64,000 nucleotides of DNA, taken from positions 8,378,001-8,442,000 of the forward strand of contig CM051030.1 of NCBI GenBank assembly GCA_027627225.1, written 5' to 3'. Positions 1-9,955 of the stretch are shown here, one piece after another (the stretch's first letter is position 1; each line of letters begins with the position of its first letter). A model generated the notes under the pieces. It saw only the letters and a list, made by a program, of their open reading frames with translations. It did not search any database and was not told where the DNA came from. This DNA is from Congeria kusceri (lineage: Eukaryota > Mollusca > Bivalvia > Myida > Dreissenidae). A program made the translations under genes and the position numbers.

Positions 1-540
1 ACTGGTGTTATAGGTTTGAAAATTAAGGTATCTGAACAATACACAGAGGGGTATAGGATCAATTTTGATTTAAAACATTGGTTAGTGCAATGGGCTAACT
101 AAAGTATGAGTTGGGTAGAGGATGTGCGTTTTTTGGCTAATGGTTCTCAAATAATTTTTCTCGACATTCTTACCTGACCCTTTTTCATTTAATCATCGAC
201 AATTCTGGAAAATGCAGAAACAGTAGATTTTGATGTCTTTTTCGCAAACAGTTGTGGAGAACTAGTTGCAATGCGATAATTGCGATGGCTGTGCTATAAG
301 GTAAAGTTTTGCTTTTTCTTTGATAATTTTCTGTCAAATGATGATAAATGATAATAATGCAGGCTCTGAAGACATCAATGTTGCATGTGCAAATAACTAC
401 ATGCAAGTCTTGCAACTGTTGGAAATCAACTTTTATCAATCAATTTTTATGGTCATGCGCAAACTGTGTTTGTTTGTTCAACATTGAATCAAAAATCGTG
501 TGTGCAAGCCAATCATTGATAACTTGTTAATGTTGTTTTC
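1..540. other. AT-rich stretch, nothing recognised
   Basis: No coding exon, RNA gene or known repeat end could be supported. Short open frames on both strands lack any recognisable domain. Confidence 0.5.
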
Positions 541-1290
541 CAAACACAAGGGGCAATAACTTGTTTCTCTGGCCCGATCATGCTTATATTTGACTTCACC
601 TGTAGTCTTACGTTCATAGACAAACTTTACACGATTGGTGAAGATTGGATGAAAATGAAGTCTCTATCCTGAATAATGTCAATGTTTGCATTTTTTTTTC
701 ACAAAGGGCAATAACGGGTGTTTCTGGTCCGATCTTGCTTATATGCGACTTCAGCTTTAATCGTATGGTCATAGACAAACTGTGCAAGATTGGTAAAGAT
801 TGGATGAAAAATGAAGTCTCTATCTTGAATAATTTTTCACAAACAAAGGGCAATAACTGTGGTGTTTCTGGTTCGATCTTGCTTATATTTGACTTAAACT
901 GTAATCTTATGATAATAGACAAACTGTGCAAGATTGGTGAAGATTTCATGAAAAATGAAGTCTCCATCTTGAATAATGTCCATTTTTTATATTTTTTTGT
1001 AATAAACAAAGGGCAATAACCCTAGTGTTTGAAACACGATCTGGCCCATTTTTTTGGCGTCTGCTGAGATCTGGTGGTCATACACAAACTATGAAAGTTT
1101 GGTTAAGACTGGATGGAAAATAAAGTCTATACGTTTGAAAAGAACATTTTTGCACTTTTTTTGCATGAAAAAGGGAAAATATCTCTGGTATAACTGGTGT
1201 GATCTGACCCAATAACTATCACATCCGAGATTTTATGGTCATACACAAACTGTGCAAGTTAGGTCAAGATTTAATAAAAAATGTAGTCTT
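541..1290 (+). repeat. Tandem ~150-bp units, bivalve-type repeat body
   Basis: The motif gggcaataac recurs at about 551, 706, 849 and 1011 (spacings 155, 143, 162). Each is followed by a diverged copy of the same text: a gatcttgcttatat block, then catagacaaactgtgcaaga, then atgaagtctctatc. A fifth, more decayed unit runs to about 1290. Open frames on both strands across it are repeat translations. This is the internal tandem part of a dispersed element whose right end follows directly. Confidence 0.75.
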
Positions 1291-1412
1291 TATCGCGATA
1301 ACGGTCCAAATTGTTGACGGCATACGGACGACAGACGATGGACGAAGAACGACGCCAGAGAGGTCCCATATACCAATAGTTCACCGAGCACTTGGTGCTC
1401 AGGTGAGCTAAA
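1290..1412 (+). repeat. Right end of the dispersed element, with terminal hairpin
   Basis: A gacggacgac-like stretch leads into a near-palindrome at 1378-1409. Its arms agttcaccgagcac and gtgctcaggtgagct close on a ttg loop, followed by an A-run. The final ctcaggtgagct is the same terminal motif as in the element at 2446-3507, so this is the end of a related copy. Its left end appears truncated. Confidence 0.65.
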
Positions 1413-2440
1413 AATTAAATAAGAACAATAGTCAAATGTGGAATAAGCATGTCCCGGTTCCTGATCTACGATTTTCACCAATAAACTTAGGATCACCGTG
1501 TTTTTTTTAAACACTAGAAAATGAACCTTAAATAAACAAAATTGGAAGTTTTGTCAATAGTATTGTATAATAGAAGTTGCTTTAAAAACAGAATTCATAA
1601 AAGATATTATTTTCGAGCGGTTTGAGCATTTTAAAGATGGGTGGCGGATTTAGGCACTCCCACGCTAATTTTTTACGCTGTTTAGGCCTTCATATTTTTC
1701 ATTTCCCAAGTGTTTGAAATGTAACCAAAACTCGCCAGCAAATGCACATTAAACCTAACTTGATTTACGTAAATGTGTATGTCAATTGGTAAACAACTTT
1801 TGAAAATATCGTAAAAATACCCCCCAAATAGGGCGGATTTAGGAACTGCGCCAGTTATCATTACGCCGCGAAACTCAGGAAACAGAGACACACTATGTTT
1901 ATTAAAACGTTGTTTGAGTCTTTCAAGAGTGTCTAAATCTCCTTCAGAAATTGTGCACACCTTTCATTTTTATAGTTTTTCTAATCTTTCATTTTTATAG
2001 TTTTTCTATCTGAAAGTTACTGTCGTCTGAATCGCCTGTGTACACATTAAATGGTGACGTCACTACTATAATTATGTACACAAAGCAGGTTTCACGATTG
2101 GGATAAAAATATGAAGCAGTTATTTGCCCTTATTTGACATTCAAAATATCAGCGGTCAACATGGCCTGACAGTCACTTTCGCATGTTCACGTGTCAAAAA
2201 TGTTGAACATATTTTTTTATAATCAAACTATATTTTTCTTGGGTATTGGAATTGTATCATTTTAGACAAACGTGAGATATACTAATCCCAACAATAACAC
2301 AGTTTATGTCAACGCTCTTTATCCATGTTTCTATGATTGAGAAATACCTGTTGCACCGTTCTTATAACCTTGATAACGTGTGTTGTTACTTATATCAAGT
2401 GATAATTGACTGTCATTTGCGATGATTTATTTATTGCAAT
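1413..2440. other. Intergenic, one small direct repeat
   Basis: A 25-bp direct repeat (ctttcatttttatagttttt core) occupies 1961-2010. A 92-codon minus-strand frame at 1682-1960 has ordinary amino-acid composition but no domain I recognise. It could be an exon remnant or chance. The phrase gcggattta is repeated near 1646 and 1834. Confidence 0.4.
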
Positions 2441-2445
2441 TTTTA

Positions 2446-3507
2446 GCTCACCTGAGTACAACGTGCTCAAGGTAAGCTTTTGTGATCACATTTTGTCCGT
2501 CGTGCCTCGTGCGTCGTCCGTCGTCATTCATCCGTCGTGCGTCAACATTTTCATTCAAACAACATCTCCTCCTAAACTGCTGGGAAGATTTTCACCAAAC
2601 TTCACAGGAATTATCTTTGGGTGACCCTCTTTCAAAATTGTTCAAATCGTTTCGGTCCGCTGCAAATGTAGGTCACCAGAGCTAAAAATAGATTAAAAAA
2701 CTTAAAGAGTGAATACTTTAAAAATCTTCTCTGAAACTGCATGGCTGAGAGCTTTCATATTTGGTATTTGGCATCCTCTAATGGTCCTCTACAAAGATTG
2801 TTCAAATGATGCCTCTGGGATCAAAACTTGCCACGCCCCGGGGGTCACATGGTTTATATAGATTTAAATAGCAAAATGACTTTAAACATTTTCTCCTCTG
2901 AAACCACAAGGCCCAAAGGTTTCATATTTGGTATGTAACAATGCATAGTTGTCTTCTACAAACATTGTTCAAATGATGCCTCTGGTGTTAAAACTGGCCA
3001 CGCCCCGGTGGTCACATACTTTGTATAGACTTAAATAGCGAAATGACATTGAAATCTTCTTCTCCGAAACCGCAAGGCCCAGAGGTTTGGTATTTGGTTG
3101 GAAACATTGTATAGGGGTCCTCTACACTGATTGTTCAAATGATACCCCTCGGGTCAAAACTGTCCACGCCCCGGAGTCACATGGATTATATAGATTTTAA
3201 ATAGCAAAATGACTTTGAAAATCTTCTCCTTTGAAACCGCAAGGCCCAGAGGTTTTGATATTTGGTACGTAACATCGCATTGTGGTCCTCTACAAAGATT
3301 GTTCAAATGATGCCCCTGGGGTAAAAACTGGCCACGCCCCGGGGGTCACATGGTTTATATAGACTTGAATAGCAAAATTACTTCTCCTTTGAAACCGCAA
3401 GGTCTAGTGGTTTTATACTTGATATGTAACATTGCATACTGGTCTTCTACAAAAAAAATCAAATAATGCCCCTGGGGTACACTGGGATGCCTTAAACTCA
3501 GGTGAGC
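2446..3507 (+). mobile_element. Dispersed bivalve element with 11-bp perfect terminal inverted repeats
   Basis: The left end GCTCACCTGAG (2446-2456) is the exact reverse complement of the right end CTCAGGTGAGC (3497-3507). After a subterminal cgtcgtgcgtcg-rich stretch, the body is built of about five diverged 155-170-bp units. These are marked by ttcaaatgatgcc near 2802, 2965, 3135, 3306 and 3460 and by ggccacgccccgg boxes. No transposase frame is visible, so it is non-autonomous. A conserved tail, gacctagggccatcgtggcc, follows the right repeat to about 3535. The same terminal motif ends the repeat at 1290-1412. Confidence 0.75.
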
Positions 3508-3534
3508 GACCTAGGGCCATCGTGGCCCTCTTGT

Positions 3535-3693
3535 TAAGAAATAGTACAGACCACTGAGGTCCTTCTCGCATTATAGTCAGCCCCAAAACGTTGAACGGAC
3601 CGAAGCCGAAGGCTGAGGTCCGTGCAACGTTTGCGGGCTGCCGGGAGGTCACTATAATACTAAGAGGTCCGAAGTGGTCTGTGCTATTTCTTA
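3535..3693. repeat. 159-bp foldback hairpin
   Basis: The left end taagaaatagtacagaccac pairs with the right end ending gtggtctgtgctatttctta. Inner blocks also pair: ggtcc(t/g), attatagt with actataat, aacgtt with aacgtt, and ggacc with ggtcc. The whole segment is an imperfect palindrome with a short purine-rich loop near 3605-3618. It abuts the tail of the element at 2446-3507. It resembles a small foldback/MITE; no protein is encoded. Confidence 0.8.
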
Positions 3694-4490
3694 TAATTAT
3701 ATTATACCGCACATTTTCAGATAGAAGTTCTATGATAAAATGATAATGTATCACAAGCATAACAAATTATGCCCTTTACCACTAAACATTTCTTAATTAC
3801 TGGAATCTTTCTCTTGAATTCTCTTTAATTATAGTAAATATCATCAATTTTAAAGAATTTTAACTGCATGTTTTCGTCTTAACCTATTTCTTTAACTTGT
3901 TTAGTTCGAACAGCGCGCGACAATGACGTCATGTCAAAAATTTTGACTGCGTCGCGATATTGTCGGTAAACAAACTTTATACTCTATGTAGTCGCATATT
4001 TATTACGAAATTTACGTTGATGAAACGGAATTTATGTAATTGTATAATCACAAAAAAAGACATAAATCTCGATACGTAAATTATGATCGTAGAAAAAAGT
4101 GTAAATATTGATGAAACGCCTCCCAGAACTGAGGTTACACACAACTAGAGCTGAGCGGACACCCATACGAAATAGTGTCCGCTGGCACTATACTATTTAG
4201 TCGGCCCGCTAAAATGGCATTTTGAAATTAACCTAAATAACGGACCGTTGACTTTTATATTCGCGAAGAAATAAAATATTTATGTAAGGTATAATATATT
4301 GGTATAGCATGCTAGGATTTTGATAATGTAATTGTGTGGTACATTTGACTATTGTTCATACTAGTCAAGATACCAGGGGGATAACTTAACATTGCGTACA
4401 CACAAAATGTTTGGGTATCAAAATGTTCAGGAAGATGTCCTCTTTTAGAATCTGTTGTATGACATTTTGTCATTCTTAGGCATTTTGAAA
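3694..4490. other. Intergenic with short hairpin
   Basis: Nothing coding is supported. GCGGACAC (4155-4162) and GTGTCCGC (4175-4182) form a perfect 8-bp stem with a 12-base loop. Confidence 0.5.
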
Positions 4491-4495
4491 TAAAC

Positions 4496-5700
4496 CAAGA
4501 TGGCCGCCTACAATTATAAATCGGTCTATGAGTTGGTATATCATTTTAATAGTTATTTTACATACTCCAAAGCATACCCATTGATAGCATATGTGTTTTT
4601 AATGTACTTGTATTCTCTAAAGCTTTTATATACAGCTTTTGAATCCAAAATGGCCGCCAAAATGGCCTCCAAAATGGCCGCCAAAGAATGAAAAATGTAT
4701 GTTTAACTGGTTTAATGGTAGTAAATTGGACAATTGCATTTTATTTGCATGTAAGTTGTATTTTAACAAATAGTATGTGTGTTATTTATGTATTTCTTTT
4801 ATAAAAACTATTTATAGGCAGGTTTTAAATCCAAAATGGCCGTCAAAATGGCTTCCAACATGGCCGCCAAAGTATGAAAAATGTATTTTTAACTGTTTCA
4901 ACGGTGATGAATTGAAAAATTGTATTTTATTTGCATGTAAGCTGTATTTTAACTAATAGTATGTGTGTTATTAATGTGTTTGTATTCTTAAAGGTATATT
5001 AAAGGCAGGTTTTGAATCTAAAATGGCCTCCAACATGGCCGCCAAAGGTTGACCAGATCATGCTAATTTTGTTACAGAAATTGATTGGATGGTAATGGAT
5101 TCAGTTTGATTGGTTTACTTAGAGAGTAACTGTAATTTACTGTAAACAAGTTAACCGTATAGATATCGCTTAAGGATAATAAACAACAATGTACGCCTTG
5201 TGCAAACTGAAACCGTTATCACAATATGGCCCAGTTTTGTTATTTGTGGAAACAATGCGCCTCCTACAAACCGTTAATTCGCGGCCCTTGTAAAGACGTG
5301 GCCCACTGCCAATTCTCAATTGTCGTTCATTGGACATGTTTGGCATGTGTTGTAAAAACGTTACACTGCCCCCGCCCACCTGTTAGGCAGGAAATACGAC
5401 TGGAATTCATGTTAACTTAGCAATCAAACAGCAAAACACATGATTTTTTAAAGAAATTTTGTTCTTTAAATAAATTTGAAAATCGAATATCTGTATTCGT
5501 TTTTTTATATTCGAATATTATCCGATATTCGAATCTTCGACTATTCAGTCCCATCCCTAATTTTAGCAAATAGTATGTGTGTTATTTATGTATTTGTCAT
5601 CTTAAAGTATTTATAAGCAGTTTTTAAATTCAAAGTGGCCGCCAAAGCTTGTAAATTGTATTTTAACTTATTGTAACTCTTATTTTGCAACTTAACATTT
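4496..5700 (+). repeat. Diverged ~185-bp repeat with AAAATGGCCGCC clusters
   Basis: Blocks of (C)AAAATGGCCGCC or close variants lie at 4497-4508, 4645-4686, 4831-4871, 5018-5047 and 5631-5647. The text between them is related (tgtatttta, tttgcatgtaag, gtatgtgtgttatttatg). Unit spacing is about 185 bp for the 4.65-5.05 kb blocks. The 5.06-5.56 kb part interrupts the series and includes attcgaata-type inverted text at about 5470-5560. The 63-codon frame at 4500-4691 merely reads through the motif (repeated MAAKMAS). No gene is inferred. Confidence 0.65.
5060..5560. other. Insert-like block inside the ATGGCC repeat
   Basis: This stretch separates the third and fourth ATGGCC clusters. The part at 5470-5560 contains alternating attcgaatat motifs, a style common in dispersed animal repeats, ending in cccatccctaa. 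No gene was recognised. Confidence 0.4.
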
Positions 5701-5712
5701 CAATTATAGTAT

Positions 5713-5980
5713 TCAGAATATACCCGTAGTCTGGTGGATCGAATGACGACGTCCATACACATGTCTGAAAGTAGTTCCTCTTGGCGTTTTATCGAAATGA
5801 CTCGGAAAATGGTCGGAGTATCTGAGGTTTTCGCATCTTCTTAATTGCTTTTCTTCCAATTTTTGTCTTTCAAACTCCGTAGCGTAGATTAGACATGCCG
5901 TCCCCCCTTTTTCCATAGCACTGAGCGTAAAAGTAATGGCTTTAGTTATTACCTCATCAAGGTTACAATCAAATTTCACC
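5713..5980 (-). pseudogene. Decayed C-terminal part, CXC-family gene, left copy
   Basis: The minus strand gives a frame with the SNLRYGV motif, a KIGRKAIKK-like basic stretch and a QTCVW.SSFDPPD segment. These match the plus-strand copy at 6898-7450 but carry in-frame stops. A different frame stays open for 88 codons here, but the conservation between copies follows the interrupted frame. The copy ends at about 5713, before the CXC tail. Together with 6312-6890 on the same strand it keeps the original gene order. Confidence 0.6.
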
Positions 5981-5989
5981 TAGAAGTTT

Positions 5990-6235
5990 AATTTAAGTAC
6001 CCTTTTCTAATTGATTTTAATTTCTAATACAGGTCGGTCTCGCTTCAGTGTCGCATCCTTAAGTGCATGGGCAGCAAGCAAACTTGTTATGATTGGTTGG
6101 TGTTTGTTTCAGATGCCCCGATATCGAAAATTGTCCGTCCACCGCTAGTACCCTCCATTAACATCATTGTAGACAAATTAGCCAGGGAATAGAGGTGTAG
6201 GAGAGCACAAAGACATCAGTGTAGTCGCAAATAAC
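5990..6235 (+). pseudogene. Decayed fragment of the gene's upstream part, inverted copy
   Basis: This is the mirror of about 6690-6890 and keeps the phrase encoding SAWAASKLVMI. It is frameshifted and stop-containing, so it is non-functional. It lies on the same strand as the plus C-terminal copy at 6898-7450, with about 660 bp between. Confidence 0.6.
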
Positions 6236-6689
6236 TTTAACACATTTGGCCTCTTGTGTTGCGGCATATACTGTTGGGTGATTATAACATCTGCTTCCTC
6301 ATGACTTGTTCTTAGATCCAGCGGGAAACAGGAAAATCCATTTTTATTTCCATATGAACGTCATTATATCGACTTATCATGACACTTTTACTAGATCCTG
6401 TATGTGTGAGTGATTTCTGTTCCAGGTCTTCACAGAGTAGGTTTAACATCTGTACCTTTATGGTTTCTGTGTTGTTGAGGACTGTCGATTGTTTTGGTAA
6501 CGGAGTTGAGAGTGTCAACTTATTGGCTATAGATTGCTGATACACTCTTCCTGTTCTTGTGCTGCCCTTGATAGTGTATTGGTTGTATCTATCATTCACC
6601 AAGAAGACATTACTTGTGCGCAGGAGCAGTGATATGGAAGTCAAGAACCCATCTAAGTAGCTTTCCATAGTACCAATCGTTGATAGACC
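6236..6689 (-). other. Loop segment of the inverted duplication
   Basis: This segment has no mirror copy in the window. On the minus strand it carries most of the long open frame at 6312-6866, so the loop is gene-derived sequence and not neutral spacer. Confidence 0.5.
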
Positions 6690-6890
6690 TACTTTGCGAC
6701 GATACTGATGTCTTCGTGCTTCTTCTATGACGTTGATGGAGGATGCTAGCGGTGAACGGACGATAATCAATATCGGGGCAACTGTAGCAAAACACCAAGC
6801 AATCATAACAAGTTTGCTTGCTGCCCAGGCACTTACAGGATGCGACACCGTAACAATTAGAATCAATTAGAAAAGGGTACAGAAATTAAA
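6312..6890 (-). pseudogene. Middle part of an uncharacterised gene (NDRYNQYTIK region)
   Basis: An open frame of about 184 codons contains SINVIEEA, then NVFLVNDRYNQYTIKGSTR, then LSTPLPKQSTVLNNTE and VQMLNLLCEDL. From memory this order resembles uncharacterised invertebrate proteins in which a (F/N)DRY...SIK block, a (T)PLP block and a QL..LLC block precede a LRY...W...DPP..D block and a cysteine-rich CXC (tesmin/TSO1-like) tail. The function of that family is unknown to me. The downstream part lies on the same strand at 5980-5713 and is broken, so the locus is a pseudogene. The frame may be intact only by chance or recent decay. Confidence 0.55.
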
Positions 6891-6897
6891 CTTCTGG

Positions 6898-7450
6898 GTG
6901 AAATTTGACTGTAACCTTGACGAGGTAGTAACTGAAGCCCTCACTTTTATCATTTGGTGCTATGGAAAGGGGGGAAAACACCATATCTGATCTACGCTAC
7001 GGAGTTTGGAAAACAAGCATTGGAAGAAAAGCAATTAGGAAGATACCAACACCTCAGATACTGCAACCAATTTCAGAGTCATTTCGAGAAAATGCCAAGT
7101 GGAACTACTTTCAGTCATGTGTATGGAAGTCGTCACTTGACCCCGATCCACCAGACTTTGATGTTGAGCTATTTGGATGGAGATAAGACATACCATTAAA
7201 GGCACTTGTTCCTCTAACAGTATAATACAACAAAACACCAGCTCAACAATGCTTCATTAAGCTTGTCAGCTGTAGCTGTACATCTGAAACCCCTTGTGTT
7301 ACAGATAGACGTGGGTTCAAAAGTGCAAATATACCATGTACAATATTTTGTAGATGTAATGAAACCTGTAATTGTGAAAAAAGGTGTACACAAGAGGCAT
7401 TGGATGATGACAGAGGTGATTGCAAATCTGGGAGTGACACAGAAGATTGA
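6898..7450 (+). pseudogene. Decayed C-terminal part with tesmin/TSO1-like CXC tail
   Basis: Reading from about 6950, one frame gives ISDLRYGVWK, then QSCVWKSSLDPDPPDFDVEL and FGWR. After stops at about 7183 and 7228 the same frame gives VPLTV and a cysteine-rich segment, SCSCTSETPC...IPCTIFCRCNETCNC, followed by an acidic tail and a stop near 7450. The C-x-C, P-C, I-P-C-T-x-F-C-x-C spacing is CXC-domain-like. At least two in-frame stops and a lost cysteine (RRGF where RCGC is expected) indicate decay. It lies head-to-head with the minus-strand copy. Confidence 0.65.
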
Positions 7451-7560
7451 ATATAATAGTTCCAAAACACAAATTTATATTATTACCTGTGTATAAATAG
7501 AAAATGTATAGTTAATATTGTGTAGTAATGACCTGATTAATCAATTTGTCCATATAGAGA

Positions 7561-7830
7561 ATGAAGGTAGTACCACGTCGAAATATAATGCATCGTTTCT
7601 CATTGCAACTGTTAGTTTTACTCTTGCATTTGCCTTATAGTTCTCCCCCATCGTACCTTGCATCATTGTCTTTCATGTACACTTACTGTAATGATATCGC
7701 AGGAAACTCTTGCGAATACAACGACGTCATTTACGATGATGGTGAGACTTTCTAAGACGATTGCAACAATTGCACATGTTCCTGGGGTGTGGTGGAGTGC
7801 ACTGTTAAACGTTATACAGCTCATGCCGGC
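7561..7830 (+). pseudogene. Relic exon of VWC/pacifastin-like cysteine-rich repeat
   Basis: An acceptor-like atcgcag ends at 7702. Positions 7703-7819 (exactly 117 bp) match in phase and length the three domain exons of the gene at 60.5-62.2 kb: GNSCEYNDVIYDDGETF, then a stop TAA at 7754-7756 where Lys (or Met) occurs in the homologues, then DDCNNCTCSWGVVECTV. The sixth cysteine is Tyr, the following Pro is Thr, and the donor GT has become CT at 7820-7821. The upstream frame from 7561 contains a hydrophobic LQLLVLLLHL segment, in frame with the exon, which could be coincidence. It is non-functional. Confidence 0.75.
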
Positions 7831-7952
7831 CGTATATAGCTTACTTGTGAGCTGTATACGTGGGATGACAACGTATATAGCTTACGGTGAGCTATATTCG
7901 TTGGTTGACAACGTATACAGCTTACGTAAGATGGATACATGCATATACTTTT
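7831..7952 (+). repeat. ~41-bp tandem repeat, three units
   Basis: cgtatatagcttac starts at 7831, 7872 and (as cgtatacagcttac) 7912. Each unit contains a small inverted motif, tatagc...gctata. A fourth fragment, cgtatatagctgat, occurs near 7975. Confidence 0.8.
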
Positions 7953-8019
7953 GAAAAAAGTTCCTTTGTCTAAACGTATATAGCTGATATGGTCAGTGAC
8001 TACTATCAAACTTAATTGT

Positions 8020-8130
8020 TATTAGTAGTAGTAACAGTAGCAGTAGCAGAATCAGAAGCAGTATCAGAAGATGCAGCAATAGCATCATCATCAGCAGCAG
8101 TAGTTGTTGTATTAGTAGTAGCGATGTAAA
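8020..8130. repeat. Impure TAG/CAG triplet microsatellite
   Basis: Degenerate tagtagtaacagtag and atcagcagcag text. Open frames on the opposite strand (Leu- and Thr-rich) are repeat translations. Confidence 0.85.
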
Positions 8131-8385
8131 TAAAAAACATTCGGCGAAACGGCCCCAAACAAGTATGGTAGTCAGAATTTTGTTGATGGCAAAAATATGT
8201 ATTACGTAGTAAAGTAACCCCATAGAAATATAAAAAAAGGAAAATGAGCAAACGAATTTTGATCCACGGTAGAATACCCAAGTATTTTTTATGAAAAGTT
8301 ACTGCGATTGAGGGACGAATGAACAGACGGACGGGCAGACGGACAGGCACACAGACAGAAGGACATAAAAACACACACCAAGTAA
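8131..8385. other. Leader of the 140-bp repeat
   Basis: Non-coding. A gacggacgggcagacggaca run at about 8316-8350 is of a style often found at the edges of bivalve repeats. Confidence 0.45.
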
Positions 8386-9000
8386 GACCTCGCTTGGGAA
8401 TGTATAGAGGGTTGGTGGGGTCATGGTCAAGGTCACTGTTAGTAAAAATAGAATAAAGGTTTCCGCTCAATAACAAGGGAACGCATTGAGATATTTTAAT
8501 GAAACTTAATACATGAAACCTTATATCAAGACCTCGGTTGGAATTGCATATGGGTGGGTAGGGTCAAGGTCACTGTTGCTAGAAACAGAAAAAAGGTATC
8601 CGCTCCATAAGTTGACAACGCATTCAGATATTAAAATGAAACTTAATAGATATATACCTTATATTGAGACCTCGCTTGGGATTGCGTAAGGGGTGGGTGG
8701 GGTCAAGGTCACTGTTACTAAAAATAGAAAAAAACGGTTTCCCCTAAATGACTTAAGAACGAGTTGAGATATTTCAATGAAACTTTATTAAAAGATACCT
8801 TAAATTAAGACCTCGCTTGGGATTGCGTATAGGCTGAGTGGTATCTAGGTCAAGATCACCGTTACTAAAAATAGAAAAGCGGTGTCCGCTCAATAGTTTG
8901 AGAACACATTGAGATATTTTAATGGAACTTCATAAAAAGATACCTTATATGGAGACATCGCTTGGGATTGCGTATAGGGTGGATGGTGTCAAGGTTGACC
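8386..9000 (+). repeat. Tandem ~140-bp repeat carrying TCAAGGTCA
   Basis: gacctcgcttggga starts at about 8386, 8530, 8668, 8809 and 8953 (spacings 144, 138, 141, 144). Units share ggtcaaggtcactgtta, aaaatagaaaa, tttccgctcaataa and cattgagatatttta. Several units contain TCAAGGTCA, which equals the monomeric nuclear-receptor (ERR/FTZ-F1-type) half-site. Whether that matters biologically is unknown. Confidence 0.85.
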
Positions 9001-9009
9001 TCACGTTAC

Positions 9010-9955
9010 ATGGGATTAAAAATATATATTAAAAATATAGCCAACGCGTTTCGACAAAGCTCATCTGGGCATAATACAATAACATATCATAACGTCAAAA
9101 TGTCATAGAGATAACGTCATTTCAATTATGACGTCATAACATCAACACTTATTATATACAATTTAATTGTGTTTTAAATATATGAATAAAATATTGCTCT
9201 TTCGCTAACCTAGCTGAAACACTGTCCGAAAATAGTTTATAAAAAGGAAAAAAATAAATTTAGGTTCACATTTTGAAAACTCATCCTGATGTTTACTTAA
9301 AGATATCTGTATTGTTTAGGGGTTTCGCATTTGTTGTTCATGAACAGATATTATATGTCAAAGTTTATCGCCAGTCTGTCCAATATAAATTTTCTTGCAA
9401 CCATTGCATACTAATACATAAATAACATTTTTAACATCACTTGACATATCAGTTTTTATATTAAACAGTTTATCTTTAAAATTAAATGAAGTTCCTTAAA
9501 TAATATAGTAACAGAGCGCATATCTAGGGTCATTGCATTTGGTTAATTTAGTTCTTGAGAGGAAAAGCTAGATGTAGTAAGTAGACGTTTTAAATTTTTG
9601 TTGCTGTCTTTTGCATTTTATTATTCTATTATCTGAAATTATTTTGTTCATAAAAGAGCCCGTTTTTAAAAATGTCTGTGTTGTTTTTAAGTGCGCCAAA
9701 TATTTCTTTATTCTTAGGGTTATATGTTGAAATAAATGGAATTTTGTACCCATTGCTGTTCCTTTAGTTTGGTTGTAGCATTTGTCATCAAAATAAAAGT
9801 TATTATTTTCAAGAATTATTTGTATACTTTCTTTAATAAACTGTTGTGAAAAGCGTTCATTAAGTGATTCAGGGTATGTTTGAAGACAATAATCAATAGC
9901 TTCTAGCCCCAAAACATGTGGTATATTAGGGTATAAATTAATTACACCAAAAGAT
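9010..9955 (-). mobile_element. Penelope-like retroelement, 5-prime truncated, decayed
   Basis: Minus strand. A reverse-transcriptase fragment begins near 9950 (NLYPNIPHVLGLEAIDYCL) and continues as NNNFYFDDKCYNQ and KGTAMGTKF, a block typical of Penelope-like RT. After frameshifts, a GIY-YIG endonuclease segment at 9361-9430 reads NVIYVLVCNGCKKIYIGQTG. A degenerate ERAIF.SYI-type C-terminus follows near 9190. The 3-prime sequence gatgagctttgtcgaaacgc (about 9049-9068) resembles ends of this class. RT motifs beyond AMGT are lost to a frameshift. Inactive. Confidence 0.8.

Larger units (their letters stand above)
5713..7190. repeat. Imperfect inverted duplication of a decayed gene
   Basis: The left arm (about 5713-6235) is the reverse complement of the right arm (about 6690-7190), with roughly 455 bp between. 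Landmarks: gaaatttgactgtaaccttg at about 6899 pairs with the complement at about 5958-5979. gcagcaagcaaacttgttat at about 6070 pairs with the complement at about 6803-6822. Each arm therefore holds the 3-prime part of the gene on one strand and part of its 5-prime region on the other. Arms differ by scattered substitutions and small indels. Confidence 0.8.

Noticed and set aside
1682..1960. 92-codon minus-strand frame as a gene
   Set aside because: No recognised domain, no splice or promoter support, and it adjoins repeats; kept only as a remark.
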